A DNA stretch of 8,491 bases from SAR324 cluster bacterium (lineage in GTDB: Bacteria; SAR324; JACQKK01), in NCBI GenBank assembly GCA_027296185.1, contig JAPUJL010000060.1, positions 1 to 8,491 of the forward strand, given 5' to 3'. Below, piece after piece: positions 5,177-8,491 of this stretch (the stretch's first letter is position 1; each line of letters opens with the position of its first letter). Below the pieces are notes generated by a model. That model worked only from the letters and a program-made list of their open reading frames with translations, had not been told where the DNA came from and searched no databases. Both the position numbers and the translations under genes were made by a program.

Positions 5177-7252
5177 TCAGCGGGGCGAGGCGGCGATGTT
5201 GCCGCCATCCACGGGAAACACGGCGCCCGTGGTGCGCTCGGAAAGCGCCAGCATCACGAAGGCGCGGGCCACGTCCTCGGCCCGCACCTCCGCGCCCAGC
5301 AGATTCCCCGAGAGGTACTCCGAGACGCCGAGCCCCCTCGCCCGCGCCCGGGCTTCCAGCACGCCGTCGCCGAACAGCGCGGTGTTGACCCGGTCGGCAT
5401 TGACCGCATTGCTGCGGATGCCCTCACCGCCGTAGTCGAGGGCATACTGCTTCACCAGCGCCACCAGGGCCGCCTTGGGCAAGGTATAGGGTCCCAGCCC
5501 CGGCCCCGGGTTGAACGCGGACTTGGAGGCGTTGAACAGCAGTTGGCCGCCGGTGCCTTGCCGCTTGAACGTCCGCACCGCGTTCGCCGCCACCGATTGA
5601 TGGGCGAAGAAGTTGAGCTCGAAGCTCTCGCGCAAGTCCGCTTCGCCGCACTCGCCGATCGCTCCCTGCCAGACGCCTCCCGCGTTGGAGACGACGATGT
5701 CCACCCCGCCGAACCGCAATGCCGCCCCGCGGAACGCCTCCGCCACCTGCCGGGAATCCGTCACGTCGCCCGCCACGGTGTGCGCCGCGATCCCCTGGCC
5801 CGCCAGTCTTTCCGCCTGCGCCGCGAGCCGTTCCCCGTCCCGGTCCAGGAGCACGAGATGGGCGCCGCGCCGCCCGAAGGCTTCCGCCGTGGCGGCCCCG
5901 ATTCCCGAGGCGGCGCCCGTCACCAGCACGACCTGGCGGGCGAACTCCTTCTCGTCGGCCTTGCCGAGCTTCGCCTGCTCGAGGGACCAGTACTCCATCT
6001 CGAACAGCTCGGCCTCGCCCAGGGGCGTATAGCGGCCGATGCCCTCGGCTCGGGCGATGATGCCGACGGTGTGCTCGAACAAGTCCGCCGCGGTGCGCGC
6101 GTCCTTCTCGCTGACTCCGGCGGCGAAGAATCCCGCGCCGGGAAGCAGGATCACCCGTGGCGTTCCGTCGAGTTCCCGCTTGGGCGCGGGCGACCGCGCT
6201 GAATGGGTCTCGAAGTACCGCCGGTAGGCCGCGCGGTAGTCCGCCACGGCGGTGCGGCAAACCTCGCCGAACCCATCCGCGTCCCCGGGCTCCGGGGGAG
6301 GGAGCAGCAGCGGGACGTTCTTGGTGCGGATGATGTGATCGGGGGTGGCCACTCCCCGGCAGGCGTAATCCTCGACCCCCTGGCCATTGACGAACGTCCG
6401 GATCGCCTCGCCGGTGCGGAAGTGCAGGATCGTGCGCCGGTGTCCGCCGGGCGCGCCGGGATCCGGTTCCGCCAGGGCGCCCCGAATCACCGGCGCCAGT
6501 TCCGCGGCCGCCTCCTCATCGAGAGTACGCAGGTTCTTGCGGGGGACGAACACCCGGGCCTTGCCCTTGGACAACGCCCGCTCGGCGAGCTCCACGTAGT
6601 GAATCGTGCGGCCGTAGCTCTCCCGGGCGGTCTCGCCGAAGGTGAAGAGGCCGTGGTTGATCAGTACGATCCCCTCGACGGCGGGATCGGCCTCGTAGGC
6701 CCGCATCGCTTCGCCGGACAGAGCAAAGCCCGGAAACACGAAGGGCAGCACGGCCAGCCGCTCTCCGAAGACCTCCGCGCAACGGGCCTCCGGATCGGGC
6801 TGGTCCACCAGCGCCAGCACCGCGTCGGCGTGGGTGTGATCCACGAACCGGTGGGGCAGGAAGGCGTGCAGCAACGCTTCCACCGAGGGATTGGGCGCCG
6901 AGGCATCCAGCAGATTGGTGCGCAGGGCGTTGACCATTTCCTCGTCCGAGAGGTGCTCCACCTGCCGCAGGGCGCGGATCGGCTCCAGCCGCACGGCGGG
7001 AAACCCCGGCGGCTCGATGGAGGCCAGGTCCCAGCCGCTGCCCTTCACGTACAGCACCGCCACCTCGGCGCCGGTGGGTCCGCGCCCGGTTCCCTTCACG
7101 GAGGTGTTACCCCCGCCGTGGAGCACCAGGGCCGGGTCCCGCCCAATCAGGCGCGCGGAATAGACCCGCAGCGCCAACTCCTCCGGCACGCCCTGCTCGC
7201 GGTAGGTTTCCACCGCCTCCCGTGCCGCGGCCTCGTCCCAGCGATTCTGCAT
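5177..7252 (-). CDS. Bifunctional class II aldolase / short-chain dehydrogenase
   Basis: 691-aa fusion with the architecture and length of rhamnulose-1-phosphate aldolase/lactaldehyde dehydrogenase (RhaD-ADH, Bacillus YuxG/RhaEW type). The aldolase half, about residues 1-420, has GGGNTSVK at 46-53 (phosphate-binding loop), PSVE with Glu125, the zinc pair in HTHAD (His139, His141) and a third zinc His200 in INHGLFTFG. The C-terminal dehydrogenase has the NAD-binding TGAASGIG at 445-452, SNAGG near 522, catalytic Ser576 (NASKSAF), and Tyr589-xxx-Lys593 (YTLPK). All key residues are present. The expected reaction is cleavage of a 1-phospho-ketose to DHAP and an aldehyde such as lactaldehyde, which the second domain oxidises or reduces. 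No kinase, isomerase or transporter for rhamnose or fucose is nearby, so the true substrate may differ, for example 5-deoxypentose salvage. I chose ATG 7252 because AGGTG lies 6 nt upstream; an upstream ATG at 7309 would add 19 non-conserved residues overlapping direct repeats. Confidence 0.9.
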   Translation of the reverse strand: MQNRWDEAAAREAVETYREQGVPEELALRVYSARLIGRDPALVLHGGGNTSVKGTGRGPTGAEVAVLYVKGSGWDLASIEPPGFPAVRLEPIRALRQVEHLSDEEMVNALRTNLLDASAPNPSVEALLHAFLPHRFVDHTHADAVLALVDQPDPEARCAEVFGERLAVLPFVFPGFALSGEAMRAYEADPAVEGIVLINHGLFTFGETARESYGRTIHYVELAERALSKGKARVFVPRKNLRTLDEEAAAELAPVIRGALAEPDPGAPGGHRRTILHFRTGEAIRTFVNGQGVEDYACRGVATPDHIIRTKNVPLLLPPPEPGDADGFGEVCRTAVADYRAAYRRYFETHSARSPAPKRELDGTPRVILLPGAGFFAAGVSEKDARTAADLFEHTVGIIARAEGIGRYTPLGEAELFEMEYWSLEQAKLGKADEKEFARQVVLVTGAASGIGAATAEAFGRRGAHLVLLDRDGERLAAQAERLAGQGIAAHTVAGDVTDSRQVAEAFRGAALRFGGVDIVVSNAGGVWQGAIGECGEADLRESFELNFFAHQSVAANAVRTFKRQGTGGQLLFNASKSAFNPGPGLGPYTLPKAALVALVKQYALDYGGEGIRSNAVNADRVNTALFGDGVLEARARARGLGVSEYLSGNLLGAEVRAEDVARAFVMLALSERTTGAVFPVDGGNIAASPR

Positions 7253-7260
7253 GTGCACCT

Positions 7261-7287
7261 GCTTGTGAAGTACGATGGCTTGTGAAG
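7261..7287. repeat. 10-bp direct repeat upstream of the aldolase gene
   Basis: GCTTGTGAAG occurs at 7261-7270 and again, identically, at 7278-7287, a 17-bp period. The copies lie 9-35 bp before the aldolase ATG on the minus strand, close to its ribosome site, where a regulator or initiating ribosome would act. Confidence 0.5.
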
Positions 7288-7324
7288 ACCAATGGCTCCG
7301 TGACACCATGCGGACGGTTTGCGC

Positions 7325-7355
7325 CCGGCCCCGGTTGCCGATTATCTGGGGCCGG
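7325..7355. promoter_or_regulatory. Inverted repeat in the divergent intergenic region
   Basis: CCGGCCCC (7325-7332) and GGGGCCGG (7348-7355) are perfect 8-bp arms around a 15-bp, relatively AT-rich centre. It lies between the divergent aldolase and prenyltransferase genes, so it could be a shared operator. GC-only arms are easy to find by chance in this genome. Confidence 0.3.
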
Positions 7356-7436
7356 TCCCCCGGTGCGGTTTCTGCCGAGGCGGCGCTCCGGCCCGCAAAG
7401 CGGTTTGTAGTCTACGATCGAGGCGGAAAGTTCGCA

Positions 7437-8342
7437 ATGCCGGCAATGTTGGATGGGGCGAAAACCTGGTTCGTGGCGGCCCGGCCCCACACCCTGAGCG
7501 CATCGGTGGTACCGGTGCTGGTGGGCACCGCCCTGGCGGCCCGCGAGCTGCCCATCTCCTGGCTGTTGTTCGGCCTGACCCTGGCCGGCGCGGTACTGGT
7601 GCAGATCGGCGCCAACCTGACCGACGAGGTAGCCGATCACGCGGCCACCGACTCCGCGCTCAAATACCCCGCACCACACAAGGTCATCGCCCGGGGGCTG
7701 CTCAGCCCGGCCCAGGTGCGCCTCGGGGCCGGCGTCTCCTTTGCGCTGGCGACCCTGATCGGGCTGTGGCTGGTGATGGAAGCCGGATGGCCGCTGCTGG
7801 CGATTTGCCTGGCCAGCCTGCTGGTCGCCTACGGTTACTCCGCCGGTCCCTTCCCCTTGGGCGACTACGCGGTGGGCGAGGTGCTGGTGTTCGTCTTCAT
7901 GGGGCCGGTGATCGTGGGCGGAACGGCCTTCGTCCAATCCCTCGGCTTCGGCTGGGACGTGCTGCTCTATTCCCTACCCGTGGCGGCGCTGGTCACGGCG
8001 ATCCTGGTCGTCAACAACCTCCGCGACCGGGAGGAGGACGCCGAATTCAACCGCCGCACCCTGGTCACGCTCCATGGAGACCGCCCGGCGCGTTACGGTT
8101 ATCTGGCGCTGCTGCTGATCGCCTACGCCGCCCCCTTCGCCGCGATCCTGCTTGGCCTCGGCGGGCCGCTGCTCGCTCTGCCCTGGGTCACGATCCCCAT
8201 CGCCGCCCGGGTGCTGGGCTGGGTGCTCGCCGCCGAGGACCGCGGCACGCTCCACCGGGCGCTCCGCACCACCTCAGCCCTCCACCTCAGCTTCGGGCTG
8301 CTCCTCGCCATCGCCCTGATGCTGGATGGAATGCGGGGATAG
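7437..8342 (+). CDS. menA: MenA/UbiA-family polyprenyltransferase (1,4-dihydroxy-2-naphthoate type)
   Basis: 301-aa integral membrane protein, the usual MenA length, with about eight to nine hydrophobic helices. It opens with the MenA-like AARPHTLSASVVPVLVGTAL (14-33). The first Asp-rich prenyl-diphosphate/Mg site is at 60-72: Asn60, Asp63, Asp67 and Asp72, less canonical than NDYxD. YSAGPFPLGDYAVGEVLVF (134-152) and the second Asp site VVNNLRDREED (191-201), followed by RRTL, are close to the MenA consensus. The reaction is transfer of a polyprenyl chain onto dihydroxynaphthoate with decarboxylation, giving demethylmenaquinone at the inner membrane. No other menaquinone gene is present, so a related aromatic acceptor is possible. 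ATG 7437 is preceded by GGAAAG; the frame extends 54 codons upstream to 7275 but that stretch is hydrophilic and overlaps the divergent control region. It stands alone, divergent from the aldolase. Confidence 0.82.
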   Translation: MPAMLDGAKTWFVAARPHTLSASVVPVLVGTALAARELPISWLLFGLTLAGAVLVQIGANLTDEVADHAATDSALKYPAPHKVIARGLLSPAQVRLGAGVSFALATLIGLWLVMEAGWPLLAICLASLLVAYGYSAGPFPLGDYAVGEVLVFVFMGPVIVGGTAFVQSLGFGWDVLLYSLPVAALVTAILVVNNLRDREEDAEFNRRTLVTLHGDRPARYGYLALLLIAYAAPFAAILLGLGGPLLALPWVTIPIAARVLGWVLAAEDRGTLHRALRTTSALHLSFGLLLAIALMLDGMRG

Positions 8343-8346
8343 GGAA

Positions 8347-8371
8347 GACCCCACCCCTGGCCCCTCCCCGC
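8347..8371 (+). repeat. C-rich intergenic repeat, copy 1
   Basis: This 25-nt stretch closely matches 8440-8463. Both read GACC, a CACCCC core, then GGCCCCTCCCCGC, differing by a C/T change and one inserted T. Elements of this kind recur in spacers of GC-rich proteobacteria, from memory. Confidence 0.5.
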
Positions 8372-8408
8372 TAGGCAGGGAGGGGAGATGTTCTTTCCAT
8401 GGGGTGGG
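8350..8408 (+). terminator. Long imperfect hairpin after menA, possible terminator
   Basis: An inner stem CCCCTCCC (8361-8368) pairs with GGGAGGGG (8378-8385) around a 9-nt loop. An outer stem CCCACCCC-TGG (8350-8360) pairs with CCA-T-GGGGTGGG (8397-8408). A T-rich run, TTGTTGTTTTT, follows at 8422-8432 but is 13 nt away, so intrinsic termination is possible but not canonical. The structure begins 8 nt past the menA stop. Confidence 0.4.
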
Positions 8409-8439
8409 TGGATTTGGGGGATTGTTGTTTTTCCGGCGA

Positions 8440-8491
8440 GACCTCACCCCGGCCCCTCCCCGCCCTTCGACAAGCTCAGGACAGGGCGCGC
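8440..8491 (+). repeat. C-rich repeat copy 2 joined to a TTCGACAAGCTCAGG element, cut by the window edge
   Basis: Copy 2 of the C-rich repeat (8440-8463) runs into TTCGACAAGCTCAGGACAGG. Short arms CGCCCT (8461-8466) and AGGGCG (8483-8488) flank this element and could fold. The TTCGACAAGCTCAGG word is one I recall as very common in spacers of GC-rich environmental bacteria. The unit continues outside the window. Confidence 0.45.

Noticed and set aside
6203..7285. 360-codon plus-strand open frame opposite the aldolase
   Set aside because: Antisense to conserved aldolase sequence; no motif or ribosome site.
7275..7436. ATG 7275 as start of the prenyltransferase
   Set aside because: It would add 54 hydrophilic residues unlike MenA and overlap the divergent regulatory region.
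1..8491. CRISPR array, tRNA, rRNA, transposase or prophage
   Set aside because: No regularly spaced direct repeats, cloverleaf, rRNA signatures or mobile-element proteins were seen.

Overview
The window is GC-rich bacterial chromosome with strongly GC-biased third codon positions, tight gene packing and proteobacterial-type gene families. I read it as a GC-rich proteobacterium, probably beta or gamma. That is an inference from gene content and repeat style; no rRNA or other marker gene is present. There is no CRISPR array, tRNA, transposase, integrase or phage gene.

Layout. (1) 3-356, plus strand: the C-terminal part of a small DUF488-like Cys/His protein, cut by the window edge. (2) 357-523: a leader with a 12-bp hairpin, a perfect 12-bp palindrome and a weak promoter candidate. 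(3) 524-4177, plus strand: a compact three-gene unit made of two M16-family zinc-protease subunits joined by an ATGA stop/start overlap, then, 7 nt later, a diacylglycerol-kinase-fold protein. The protease subunits are complementary. The first keeps the HxxEH zinc site and has lost the substrate-side Arg/Tyr pair; the second has the reverse. The kinase-like protein has lost the GGDGT and GTxND nucleotide-site signatures and the Glu of DGE, but keeps the rest of the fold. (4) 4178-4222: a stem-loop between convergent stop codons, probably a terminator for both sides. (5) 4223-4832, minus strand: a 52-aa CcmD-like single-pass membrane protein preceded by a 123-aa arginine-rich, low-complexity protein. 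(6) 4833-5176: a gene-poor spacer that reads on the minus strand as a structured RNA. It has a GGA-loop hairpin, a perfect AGGAGG ribosome site that can be sequestered by upstream sequence, and a strong 13-bp hairpin. (7) 5177-7252, minus strand: a bifunctional class II aldolase/short-chain dehydrogenase of the rhamnulose-1-phosphate aldolase/lactaldehyde dehydrogenase architecture. (8) 7253-7436: a divergent intergenic region with a 10-bp direct repeat and an 8-bp-arm dyad. (9) 7437-8342, plus strand: a MenA/UbiA-family polyprenyltransferase. (10) 8343-8491: two copies of a C-rich intergenic repeat, one folding into a long hairpin.

How the genes work together. The M16 pair very probably forms one heterodimeric peptidase. 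The kinase-like protein is co-transcribed with it, but no biochemical link is established. The aldolase/dehydrogenase would cleave a deoxy-sugar phosphate and process the aldehyde, and the prenyltransferase would make a membrane quinone precursor. Neither has pathway partners here.

The two leads most worth following are the spacer RNA with CsrA/RsmA-like GGA sites (about 4976-5119, minus) and the degenerate lipid-kinase-fold protein in the M16 operon. Both are inferences from sequence reading and have not been tested.
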